Source of the DNA: Cryptomeria japonica | Lineage: Eukaryota > Streptophyta > Pinopsida > Cupressales > Cupressaceae | Direction: 5' to 3' | Assembly (NCBI RefSeq): GCF_030272615.1 | Contig: NC_081415.1 | Coordinates: forward strand, 602,475,644-602,539,643 | Length of the DNA: 64,000 nt | In this document: in pieces, positions 36,658 through 47,737 of the stretch | Layout: each line of letters begins with the position of its first letter | How positions within the stretch are numbered: the first letter of the stretch is position 1 | The notes under the pieces: model-generated | What the model saw: the letters and a program-made list of their open reading frames with translations, nothing else | What the model was told of the DNA's origin: nothing | The model's database searches: none | Made by a program: the position numbers and the translations under genes

Positions 36658-38203
36658 ATGGCTTCTGCATCTAAAATACTTTCTAGTTCTACTAAACCCG
36701 AGGATGCACCTGAGTTTCTTAAAAAGAAGATGAAATATAATGCCCTATCTCAAATTCCCATCAGAGTCATTTTCAAAGGCGATGTTTTAAGATATATTGA
36801 TTGCAAACTAGAAGACCTAGGGTCCCTAGTGATTCACTCTCATTTGAGTCTATTATGTGGAGACGATAAGAAGATTAAACCTAAATACATCATAATAGAG
36901 AAGAATAAATTACATAATGCAATATACTTTCTTGAAGAATTTATAGAACACATCAGGATTATCCATAGTAGGGTTCATTGTGATAAGATGTACCTTGATC
37001 AAACCCATGATATTACACCGGAGGCAATTCATGTCGTGACTAGTTTCTGCAATGTTGGGGAAGTCCCTGTTCTTTGAAAGATCACCAAAACCAAAGTGAC
37101 AGAGCTCACCAGTTCTATGAGTGGCCGACAGGCAATGACTATTAACACCATTAAATATGACTTCGTGAAATATGCATGCATGGTAATCGGGCACATAATA
37201 TTCTATGCTAGCAAAATAAATTTTGTTTCTACAGCTCTGGTACATGCCACTTTTAAGATGATCAAGGAGAATGCAGAATGTGACTTATATACCTGCATGT
37301 AGAAACAATTCTTAAATAACCTAAAGTCGATCAAATTGGATGAAACCCCAAGGTTTAAGTTTGGTAAACTGATTGTCAATTTATTCTTCTACTTTCAAGG
37401 ATATTTTCCTGGAGTCGGTGATGTTCAATGGTCAACTGACCTACCGGTTTCTAGAGAAATAAAGGAGAGTCTGCAAGTAGTGGGAACTACATATCGGGAG
37501 ACTCTGAACAAATATTTTGATGAGTTCAGACTAAAGATGAACCAAAGAATGAGAATATCTAGTGATCTAGTTAAGAAATATTATGATGACATCTATTTTA
37601 CAATCAAAATAGATCACTACATAATGGAAGCGATCGAACCCAGAGAAGATGTAGTTGAGCCTATGGGGTATGAAGTGGTAAATGATATACTAACAAGGTA
37701 TGCCTCTACCCTACTTGCTTCACCACTAGATCCCAAGAAGAAGACGAGTGATACTTACTTAGAGAAGATCAAATCTATTGAGGTATCGAAGCAGAAAAAG
37801 CATAAAGTAGTCCCATCGGCATCAACACCAGTTACATCTGCTGCCAGTCCTAAAGTGACCAAGAGTTCACCAGCTAAAAAGAAACCAAAGGCCATTCCAC
37901 CTGTTATTCGAAAGGAAGAGCAAAACCAGAAATAACTCACCGAATTCAAAAGAAACTGAACCAGAGGTAGAAACAAAAAAGACAAGGCAATCAAGCAAGA
38001 AGACAAATTCAACCGATAATGTACCAGCAACCTCTGCACCAATAACTTTAGATATTTCCTCTTACAAACCTATGACACATTGTCAAAGGACCATAAAGAA
38101 TTTTAGAAGAAAATTTCATGATGATTTAAAAGAATATTTTGATGATTTCAATCATAGTGAAAAGGAGGATGTTGAACAAGAACTTATTAAATATTTATGT
38201 ATT
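36658..38203 (+). pseudogene. O element ORF2, N-terminal part
   Basis: The frame opens at 36658 (MASASKILSSSTKPEDAPEF) and runs with stops at 37075 and 37300 to about 37935, then shifts by one base and continues to the A insertion at 38204. The part FKFGKLIVNLFFYFQGYFPG and the following LVKKYYDDIYFTIKIDHY correspond in order to FGSLLVCMFFYFEKFFPS and LVEKYKDDICFEVDTDYY of element A. Beyond 37700 it is basic and proline/threonine-rich. The frame resumes at 53888. Function unknown; no named domain recognised. Confidence 0.7.
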
Positions 38204-38208
38204 AATGA

Positions 38209-39357
38209 TGTTACTACTAATCAAATTGCCATTAGTTTTTATATTCAAAGTCATACTATATATTCTAGTCGCTTAGCACTACCGAATCATGCAGTCGGTA
38301 TAAATAGAGAAGTTGGTATGCATAGTCTAGTCGGTTACAGAGGAAAGCAGTTACAGAATGTAGTATACACACAACTGTCTACCGAGTATCTTTTTGAGAC
38401 TACCCAGCAATTAAGATGACACACCGAGTTGATATTCACCAAGTGAAACCTGTTAACCGATACATTGAACCTGGACATGCATATGAAAATGTGTTACAAG
38501 ATCAAGGCACATCTAACTGTTATTACATTGGAAATTGCACTAGAAGATTGTGTATGATTGCGAGGACAATCTAACCAATGAAATATTTTGTTTAGTTATT
38601 CATTTGAGGAATCTTGTTTGTAAGATCAAAGCAATGAATTGGATCACTATTTTAAGAGATCTATATATATAGCATTAGTGAAATATATGTATGCATGAAG
38701 GAAGACTGTTACAGAGACACAGAGGTCACCAAGAAGGTTTTTAGAGAACAGTCGAAGAACAGAGTAAACAGAAGGGTTTACCGAGTTACTATATGGGTTA
38801 CCGAGGTATGCTACAAGCAAGGTAATCTTATTCTGAGCACATAGAATCTACTTTAACATTTCAGATGTAAAGTTGCAAATATTTGAAATGATTTTATTGT
38901 AATATTGAGAAGTTGAAAGAGAAACCTTTAACAAGGTAAAAGACTCTAACCAAGTCTATAAATTGTAAAGCCTCTAACTAGGTGCAGCATTCAGAATAAA
39001 TGTTGTAAAATCCTTTAGCAAGGTAGATCTAATAGATCTTGTTACTCCTAACAAGGTAAGCTATCAGAAATAGCTAAATGAAGCTCTAACCAAGCATTCT
39101 TTATTATTGTAGTAGTGAAGTTGTGGGTGCCATCCCCACCGCTGTTTTTCTCTCTAACCAAGAGTTTCCATGTAACCAAAATATATGTGTTATGGAGTGA
39201 ATCATGTATGATTGTTATCTATTTGTTTTAACTTTATTTTATGTTACTGCACTATTCTGTTTATGCATAACAGTAAGGTTATTATTCAAGAAAAGTTTTG
39301 GAGTACTGATTCACCCCTCCCCTCTCAGTACATTAGCTTTCCATATTGGGCCTAACA
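38209..39357 (+). repeat. Element A 5' LTR
   Basis: Starts TGTTACTACTAATCAAATTG and ends GGGCCTAACA. A TATA-like TATATATATAG lies near 38662. Seven CTAACAAGGT-like motifs lie between 38925 and 39165. Very similar to the three other LTRs at 44625, 51481 and 52990. Confidence 0.92.
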
Positions 39358-39359
39358 AT

Positions 39360-39371
39360 TGGTATCAGAGC
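39360..39371 (+). other. Primer-binding site of element A
   Basis: TGGTATCAGAGC two bases after the LTR; initiator tRNA-Met type. Confidence 0.88.
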
Positions 39372-39419
39372 TTCAATCTTGGAAAAGGGTTTAACTACCT
39401 AAAGAGAAAGATCTTATCA

Positions 39420-40752
39420 ATGGAAGGCTATAAACAATCTCAGAAGATTGTGTATCTACAAGAAGAGTTGGATCATGCTAATCAAGTGATTGCAGACATA
39501 CAAAGGCAAATGCAAAAATCACTGAAAGTAAGAAGAAGATTATCTGATGACTTGCAGGATTCTCAAGAGTTAGTGGAACAAATTGAGACATCATCTAAGA
39601 ATAGTATATTTGAAGAAACTGAAGAAATGATTGGAGTATTGAAAGAAAAGAACAAAGCATTGGCTGATCAACTAAAAGCAATGAAAAGAGAGCATGAAAA
39701 TTTCAATACACAGATGACTGAAAATCTAGATGCATTGAGGACAACAAAGGACAAAAAAAGAGATCTACAAAGAGAGAAACAACAACTTGAAGTCTTAGTA
39801 TATGATAAAAATGATGAAATCATAAGGTTAATTGGGATTCAATAAAATATGACAGATCAACTAGGTTATGTACATCATGAAGCAATTCTAAAGAATGATG
39901 AGAATCAAGCATTGAGATTTGAAGTATCAAGGTTGACCGATGAACTTGAAACAGAGAAGAAATCAAAAGTAACATTGAAGAAGAGCCATGAAGCATCAAA
40001 GATGTTGGATGAACAACTGAATAGAAGAAGACCCAACAAAGATGTAGGACTCGGTTACAAAGGAAAATAATCTACCGAGAAAGGAATTCATACTACTGAG
40101 AGAGGAGAATCATCAAAGCAAGCTGGAAACAAGAGTAACATCAAAAGAAAGAAGCCTATTTTCTACTACTGTGGAAAGCAAGGTCATACTACCAACATAT
40201 GCTAGATCAGAAAAGGTAAGCAACTGAATATCACTAAGTCCAATGATTATTATTACAGTTGCAATAAATATGGTCACACATCTAATCAATGTAGGACAAA
40301 GTCTGTTAACAACTATCAGAAGGCAAAATTACAAGGGTTTTGTAGAAACTGCAATAAATATGGACATAGTACCGAGAAGTGCTGGCTTAAGAAAAAGAAC
40401 TAAATACAATGTCCACACCGAGCAAATGCTAGAGGTTACCAAACTCACACAAATACTTACTAACAATATGCAGCAATACCATGGGATTACAATACAAGGA
40501 TATGGTGCGAATGTTAGTGCCAACTATTTTATAAGATTTGGAATGAACAACCGAAGATCATGGAGAAATCCTGGTATGGCATGTTTTCACTATCACAAAG
40601 TTGGACACTTGGCTAGAGATTGTAGAGATCAACCTAGAGGAGACACTGAAGAGATAAAAGAAAAATTTAAGATGATTTGGAAAAAGAAGTAAATCATGTC
40701 AGATGAAGAAAGCATCTTACCTACCATGTTAGGTGCACCTATTCCAAATTAA
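39420..40752 (+). pseudogene. Element A ORF1: coiled coil with five zinc knuckles
   Basis: The start at 39420 (MEGYKQSQKIVYLQEELDHA) leads into about 200 residues of coiled coil (QDSQELVEQIETSS, KEKNKALADQLKAMK). After stops at 39843 and 40068 come knuckles FYYCGKQGHTTNIC, YYSCNKYGHTSNQC and FCRNCNKYGHSTEKC; a frame change precedes a remnant fourth and CFHYHKVGHLARDC. The ending is EEIKEKFKMIWKKK then a short tail, collinear with B. A gag-like RNA-binding role is inferred from the knuckles and the position after the primer site. Confidence 0.75.
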
Positions 40753-41298
40753 TTAGAAAAGGTATGAAGGGGCTGCATTATCTAAAGGTTAAAATTATAA
40801 CAGTTCCTATTCTATTATGTACTAAATTCAAAATCTGCATAGTTAAGATGCATTAGTAGGTTTGAAATTCTATCAAAAGTACTTTACAAGAAACCTGTCA
40901 AGTCGGTGAATACAGGAAGCCTGTCAAGTCAGTAAATGAAAGAAATTTGGTTACTCAATTAAAACAAAAAAAGGATTAAATCGGTTAAAGGTGAACTAAG
41001 TGCATTTAATATTTTTTGACCTAACTCGCATGGAGCCCGAGAAGGTATTTTGTGTACTTAAAAGCATTTTCGCGGTCATTTTCATTCACCAAGTTTTCGA
41101 GAGAACAGAGCAGAGCGAATCAAGGAGATCAAAATTCATACTGAGTGAATTTCAAGGTATCTACATCAAATCTCATTGCATTGTTAAGTTGGTTTCCAAT
41201 CTTGTCAAATTGCTATTATCTACAAAGTGTGAAGCGTCAGTCGTTTGTAAACCATCAAACCTAAGGATAGTTTGCTAAGTTTTATCTGGAATTTACAA

Positions 41299-44200
41299 AT
41301 GGCACCCAAGATCCAAGATCCTGTAGTTGTCAAGAATGTGGAGAAGCCATCTCTGAAATACACTTTGACTCCTAAATTCGCCTCTGAACCGGATGACAAA
41401 ACTTCCTTTTCACTCATCCCGAATCAAGTCTTGTTAGTCGAAGATGTTAGATTCTTCACCAAATGTCATGTTGAAGAACTTAGTCATGTTGAGATAAAAG
41501 ACACATATGATGAGATATGTACCAATGGAAAAATGGATAGCAAGTACGAGCATATCAAAATCAATGGATTAACAGAAGCCCTAGCCTATCCCCATGTGTT
41601 CAAACCCCAGTGGGTTAAGTTTGTTTTAAGCAGAGTTCATGATGATTTTATGTGGCTAGAGGAGCAACCATTCAAAATCACTAAAAAAATCATTCATGTG
41701 ATCACCGAGTATCCTATCTATGATCATGCACGAGCACATAAAATGATATCACAGAAGGAGTTAATCAGACTAAATGGAGTAGAATCTGATTACCGAGGAC
41801 TGAAATTGAACAATGTCACTAATGCAGAACTTAAGTTTGCAATTAGAGTAATTGGTTACTGTTTCTTCCAATTAGCAAGGGAAAATAGTGTACCTTGTGC
41901 AAAAGTTGACTTAGCCTATAAAATAGTGAAAAAGGGAATGAAAGTAGATTTATGTGAAGTACTACTGAAGAACTTGTTTGAGAACCTGAACAAAATAAGA
42001 AAGCCAAAAAAGAACAACTCAGCAAATACACTGAAGTTTGGTTCACTTCTTGTATGCATGTTTTTCTACTTTGAGAAGTTCTTTCCCTCAGTCAGTAAAG
42101 TAGTTTGGGAGCTACACCAACCTATCACCCATAAAATTAATGATTTTATCAAGAAGTTGGAAGATAATTTTAATGATATCATGGATGACTACTTCAGCAA
42201 ATTTCAGGAGAAGATGCGCAATAGGTACCAGATTCCACCATAGCTGGTAGAGAAATACAAGGATGATATATGTTTTGAGGTAGACACTGATTACTATTAT
42301 GTGACTGCAGTAGAACCAATGACTCAATCTTTGCCACCAATGCATTATGAGATCGGCTATGGTATCACACAACATCAAATTGATGCATATCTTACACTGC
42401 CAAGGCATGCTACTGAACTAAGATATGGAACTTATGAAGAGGTGAAAGAAAAAGTTAAAATGAAGATTGTAGTACCTAAAGCTACAAGAAAGGCTACAAA
42501 GATGATAAAGGTTTTATATGAGAAATTCGGAGAAGAATCTTCCTCTACACCTATCAAAGGCACTCTTGCCATTACTGAAGAGGAATATGAAGCTCAAGAG
42601 GCAGCAATAACATTGAGTATCGAATTGCCTAAGGGTAAAGTGTTGAAAAGAAAGAAACTGGACACTACAAAGGCCCTACTGACTCCTCCACCAACAAAGA
42701 GACCTAACACTAGAGCATCAGCTGCATCACTGAGTAAGAAACAAAAGAGTGTTACTATACCCAAGATAACAAAGACCTACAAGAAATCTACTCGGAGACT
42801 CATTTTGGCAAAAGAGTCTAGTGATATAGAATCCGATGATGCAAACAAATTTCAGATTGTAAAAAGCAAGAAGGTAAATATTCATAGTGTTGAAAACTTT
42901 TGTGCCAATCTTAAAGAATATGGTGGATTTGCAAGATTTAGATATGTCAAGTATGAGATTAGGAATAAAGATGAGAAGCGACAAATTGAAGAAGCAATCA
43001 TTTGCACACTACTAAAGTTTTGGCTAGCTCCATTAGAACTAGTAAAGTCACTTCCGAGTGAAATATACTTACATATTGATAACAGGTGGATATATGCAAT
43101 GGACTCAGAGAAACAAATTAGAGAAAGAAGTCTAGTCCATCTATTTCCTGATATATCTATAGTAGAAATTAAAGAACATATGACAACCTACAATTCTAAA
43201 TTTTTTGTTAAACAAAGAGCCTTAAAATTGATGAATAGGCTATACATTGATGTAGAAAATGAGACAAAAGAAAAGTGGCAGGATATCTTCAAAATAAAGG
43301 ATGTCGGTGAACAATATAAAATTGAAATTGTTGATGTCACCGAGAAAGATCCTGATGTCACTGAGCAAGGTCCTGATGCTACCAAGCAAGACCTGACTGA
43401 AACTATTCAAATTGATGAACATGTCATGGATGCAGAAGCACTAGAGCAGGAAATGATAGAAGGCACTACCTATGCAAAACTTGTATCTAGTGAATCTATG
43501 ATAGTACAAGTTTAGCCTTATCTGCCAGTCAAGCCACCTATCTCTACCGAAGCACCTAAGGATACAGAACAAGGCACCGAAGGTCACAAGTATGAAGCAG
43601 TAGAAGGTACAACTAAAGATTAGACATCTCAAGCACCATCAAGCACTGAAAATGTTACAGTTGAGACCCCCAATATCGAGACACCCAAGGACACCACAAC
43701 GGCTATAGGAACCGATCAAAGTGTTGCATCTATCGAGCAACCTACCAAGGGTCAGCAAGCCTCACAAGCTATTGTCTTGGTCCAACCAACCAAAGGTAAA
43801 AAGAAGAAGGTGAGAAAGCATAGTTTCAAAGTTGATTTGACTAAACTGATAGTGTTGCCCAATGTGGATATTTCAAAATTAAAAGGGAAAGCACTTATTG
43901 ATTTTGGTGAACTATGCAAAGAAAAGGCCGAACAAGAAAAAGAGATGGCCATTCAAAAGAAGAATAAAGTACTAGAGAAGGTGAAGACACTGCTCACAGA
44001 TATGCTACCTTCAGCAATAGTGTCAATTGATGTAGCCATCCACATTCAACTAGATGAACTCCTTAATCAAATAGAAATAGCAGGAGTTGATGCATCTGAG
44101 TAATTGGGCAAGCTAAGAGATAAATAGCTTACTACAAAAATGATTGAAGAGGTACAAAAAGATCTAGCTATTGGAAAGGTTAAGCTTGTTAAATTCATTC

Positions 44201-44624
44201 CGGAGTTGTCCCCTCAGCTCAAGCATATTCTTTATTTATTTTAGAAACTTTGTACATTTTCCTTATTCATTAAAGATATCAAGAATAAAACTGATGCAAT
44301 TGAGAAAGAGATCACCGATCTCTCAACTAAGTTGACCATAGAGCATAATTCAGTTCAAAATTTTTACACCAAGCTTCAACAACTCATGGCTCAACAATTA
44401 GAACTCAAAAATGAAGAGCCTAAGATCAGGATGGATATAATGACCCTCCAGACATTATTCCTTCCTCATCTCTCATCAGTTCAAGAATAGATTAACCGAG
44501 CTACACGCCTATCTACTACACAAGAGGGAAGCACTCTTGATGGCTTAATATCACTATTGGCTTATATTCAAGCACAAAATTCTTTAACGAAAAGTGTAAC
44601 GGATGCACTCTTAGTCGCACTCAC
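41299..44624 (+). pseudogene. Element A ORF2 (main part), unknown conserved protein
   Basis: A single frame from the ATG at 41299 (MAPKIQDPVVVKNVEKPSL) runs to the B insertion with stops at about 42241, 43513, 43621, 44101, 44125, 44242 and 44488, all without a frame change. Three parts can be seen: an N-terminal globular region of about 400 codons (FKPQWVKFVLSRVHDDFMWL, FGSLLVCMFFYFEKFFP), a basic middle with KATKMIKVLYEKFGEES and PTKRPNTRASAASLSKKQK, and a C-terminal helical region (KVRKHSFKVDLTK, IKNKTDAIEKEITDLS). The last 19 codons lie at 52582-52641. No enzyme motif, zinc knuckle or clear membrane segment recognised. Confidence 0.75.
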
Positions 44625-45774
44625 TATTACTAGTTATCAAGTTGCCATTAGTTTTATATTCAAAGTCATACTATATATTCTAGTCGGTTAGCACTACCAA
44701 ATCATGCAGTCGGTATAAACAGAGAAGTCGATATGCACAGTCTAGTCAGTTTTAGGAGAAAGCTGTCACAGAATGCAGTATACACCAAGTTGTCTACTGA
44801 GTATCTTTTTGAGACTACCAAGTAGTTAACTTAACACACCGAGTTGATATTCATTGAGTGAAGTGTGTTACCAAATACATTGAACCTAGACATGCATATG
44901 AAAACGTGTTACAAGATCGAGGCACATCTAACCATTATTAAATTGGAAATTGCACTAGAAGATTGTGTATGATTACAAGGTTAATCTAACCAATGAAATA
45001 TTTTGTTTAGTTATTCATTCAAGGAATTTTGTTTGTAAGATCGAAGCAATGAATTAGATCATCATTTTAAGAGATTTATTTATACATCAAGGTGTGAGTG
45101 TGCATGTATGGATGAAGAAAGTCTGTTATAGAGACATAGAGGTCACCAAGAAGGTTTTTAGAGAACAGTCGAAGAACAGAGTAAACAGAAGGGTTTACCG
45201 AGTTACAATATGGGTTACTGGGTATGCTATAAGCAAGTTAATCTTATTCTGAGCACATGTAATCTGCTATAACATTTCAAATGTAAAGTTGCAGATATTT
45301 GTAATGATTTGATTGTAATATTGTGAAGATTGAAAGAGAAACCTTTAACAGGGTAAAAGACTCTAACCAAGTCTATAAATTGTAAAGCCTCTAACCAGGT
45401 GCATCATTTAGATTAAATGTCATAAAATCCTTTCGCAAGGTAGATCTAACTGATCTTGTTACTCCTAACAGGGTAAGCTATCAGAAATAGTTAAATGTAG
45501 CTCTAACCAAGCATTCTTTATTATTACAGTAGTGAAGTTGTGGGTGCCATCCCCACCGCAGTTTTTCTCTCTAACCAAGAGTTTCTGCCTAACCAAAATA
45601 TATGTGTTATGGAGTGAATCATGTATGATTGTTCTCTGATTGTTTTCACTTTATTTTATGTTACTGCACTATTCTATTTTTGCATAATAGTAAAGTTATT
45701 ATTCAAGAAAAGTTTGGAAGTACTGATTCACCCCTCCACTCTCAGTACATTAGCTTTCCATATTGGGCCTAACA
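44625..45774 (+). repeat. Element B 5' LTR
   Basis: Starts TATTACTAGTTATCAAG (TG mutated to TA), ends GGGCCTAACA. Same motif set as the LTR of A. Confidence 0.9.
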
Positions 45775-45776
45775 AT

Positions 45777-45788
45777 TGGTATCAGAGC
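45777..45788 (+). other. Primer-binding site of element B
   Basis: TGGTATCAGAGC two bases after the LTR; initiator tRNA-Met type. Confidence 0.88.
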
Positions 45789-45837
45789 TTGAATCTTGGA
45801 AAAGGGTTTAATATACCTAAAGAGAAAGATCTTATCA

Positions 45838-47189
45838 ATGAAAGGCTATAAAAAATATTGGAGGATTATGTATCTACAAGAAGAGCTGGATCATGCAAAT
45901 CAAGTGATTGCAGACATGCAAAGGCAAACACAAAAATCTCTGAAAGTAAGAAGAAGAATATCTGATGACTTGCAGGATTCTCAAGAGCTAGTGGAACAAA
46001 TTGAAACATCATCTGAGAATAGTATATCTGAAGAGACTGAAGAAATGATTAGAGTATTGAAAGAAAAGAACAAAGCATTGGCTAATCAAATAAAAGAAAT
46101 GAAAAGAGAACATGAATATTTTTGTACATAGATGACTGAAAATCTAGATGCATTGAGGATAGCAGAGGATAAAGCAAGAGATCTACAAAGAGAGAAACAA
46201 CAACTTGAAGTCTTAGTATCTGATAAGAATGATGAAATCATAAGGTTAACTAGGATTCAATAAAATATGATAGATCAACTAGGTTATGCACATCATGAAG
46301 CAAGTTTGAAGAATGATGAAAATCAAGCATTAAAACTTGAAGTATCAAGGTTGACTAGTGAACTTGAAATAGAGAAGAAATCCAAAGAAAAATTGAAGAA
46401 GAATTATGTAGCATAAAAAATGTTGGATGAGCAACTGAAAACAAGAAGACCCAACAAAGATGCAGGACTCGGTTACAAAGTAAAAGAATCTACCGAGAAA
46501 GGAATTCATACTATCGAAAGAGGAGAATCATCAAAGCAAGCTGGAAACAAGAATAACATCAAAAGGAAGAAGCCTATTTGCTACTACTATGGAAATCAAG
46601 GTCATACAGCCAACATATGCCATATCAGAAAGGGTAAGCAACCAAATATCACTAAGTCCAATGGATATTATTACAATTGCAATAAATATGGTCACACATC
46701 TAATCAATGTAGGACAAAATCTGCTAACAACTATCAAAAGGCAAAATTCAAATGGTTTTGTAGAAACTGATATAGATATGGACATAGTACCGAGAAGTGC
46801 TAGCTTAAGCAAAATAACTATAGGTGGTATGCACATTGAGCAAACACTAGAGGTTATCAAACTACACAAATCCTTATTGACAATATGCAACAGTACCATG
46901 GGATTACAATACAAGGATATGGTGTGAATGTTGTGGAAGATATGGACATATTAGTGCCAACTATTTTATAAGATTTGGAATGAACAACTGAAGATCATGG
47001 AGAAATCCTAGTATGGCATGTTTTCATTGTCACAAAGTTGGACATTTAGCTGGAGATTGCAGAGATCAACCTAGAAGAGACATTGAAGAGATAAAAGAAA
47101 AATTTAAAATGATTTGGAAAAAGAAGGAAATCCTATCAGATGAGGAAAGCACCTTACCTACCGAGTTAGGTGCACCTATTCCAAATTAA
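45838..47189 (+). pseudogene. Element B ORF1: coiled coil with zinc knuckles
   Basis: The start at 45838 (MKGYKKYWRIMYLQEELDHA) aligns with A's ORF1. The coiled coil extends to about codon 200 with stops at 46129, 46261 and 46414. Knuckles read CYYYGNQGHTANIC, YYNCNKYGHTSNQC, a third broken by a stop (YRYGHSTEKC), a remnant fourth near 46930 and CFHCHKVGHLAGDC near 47021. It ends LPTELGAPIPN before the TAA at 47187. Compared with A, different codons are broken, so each copy shows residues lost in the other. Confidence 0.75.
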
Positions 47190-47737
47190 TCAGCAAAGAT
47201 ATGAAGGGACTGCATTCTCTAAAGGTTAAATCATAACAGTTCTTATTCTATTATGTACTAAATTCAAAATCTGCATAGTTAAGATGCATTAGTAGGTTTG
47301 AAATTCTATCAAAAGTACTTTACAGGAAACCTGTCTAGTCAGTGAATATAGGAAGCCTGTCAAGTCGGTAAATGAAGGAAATTTGGTTACTTAGTTAAAA
47401 CAATAGAAAAAGGAGTAAATTGGTTAAAGGTAAATCGAGTGCATTTAATGTTTTGACCTAACCTGTACAGAGCCCAATAAGGTATTTTATGTACTTAAAG
47501 GTATTTTTGCGGTCATTTTCATTCACCAAAGTTTTTAAGAGAGTAGAGCAGAGAGAATCAAGGTGATCAAACTTCATACTGAGTGAATTTCAAGGTATTT
47601 ACACCATATCTCATCGCATTGTTAAGCTGGTTTCTGATCTTGTCAAATTGCTATTATCTACTGAGTGTGAAGCATCAGTCATTTGTAAACCGTCAAACCC
47701 TAAGGATAGTTTGCTAAGTTTTTACTTGAAATCTATA

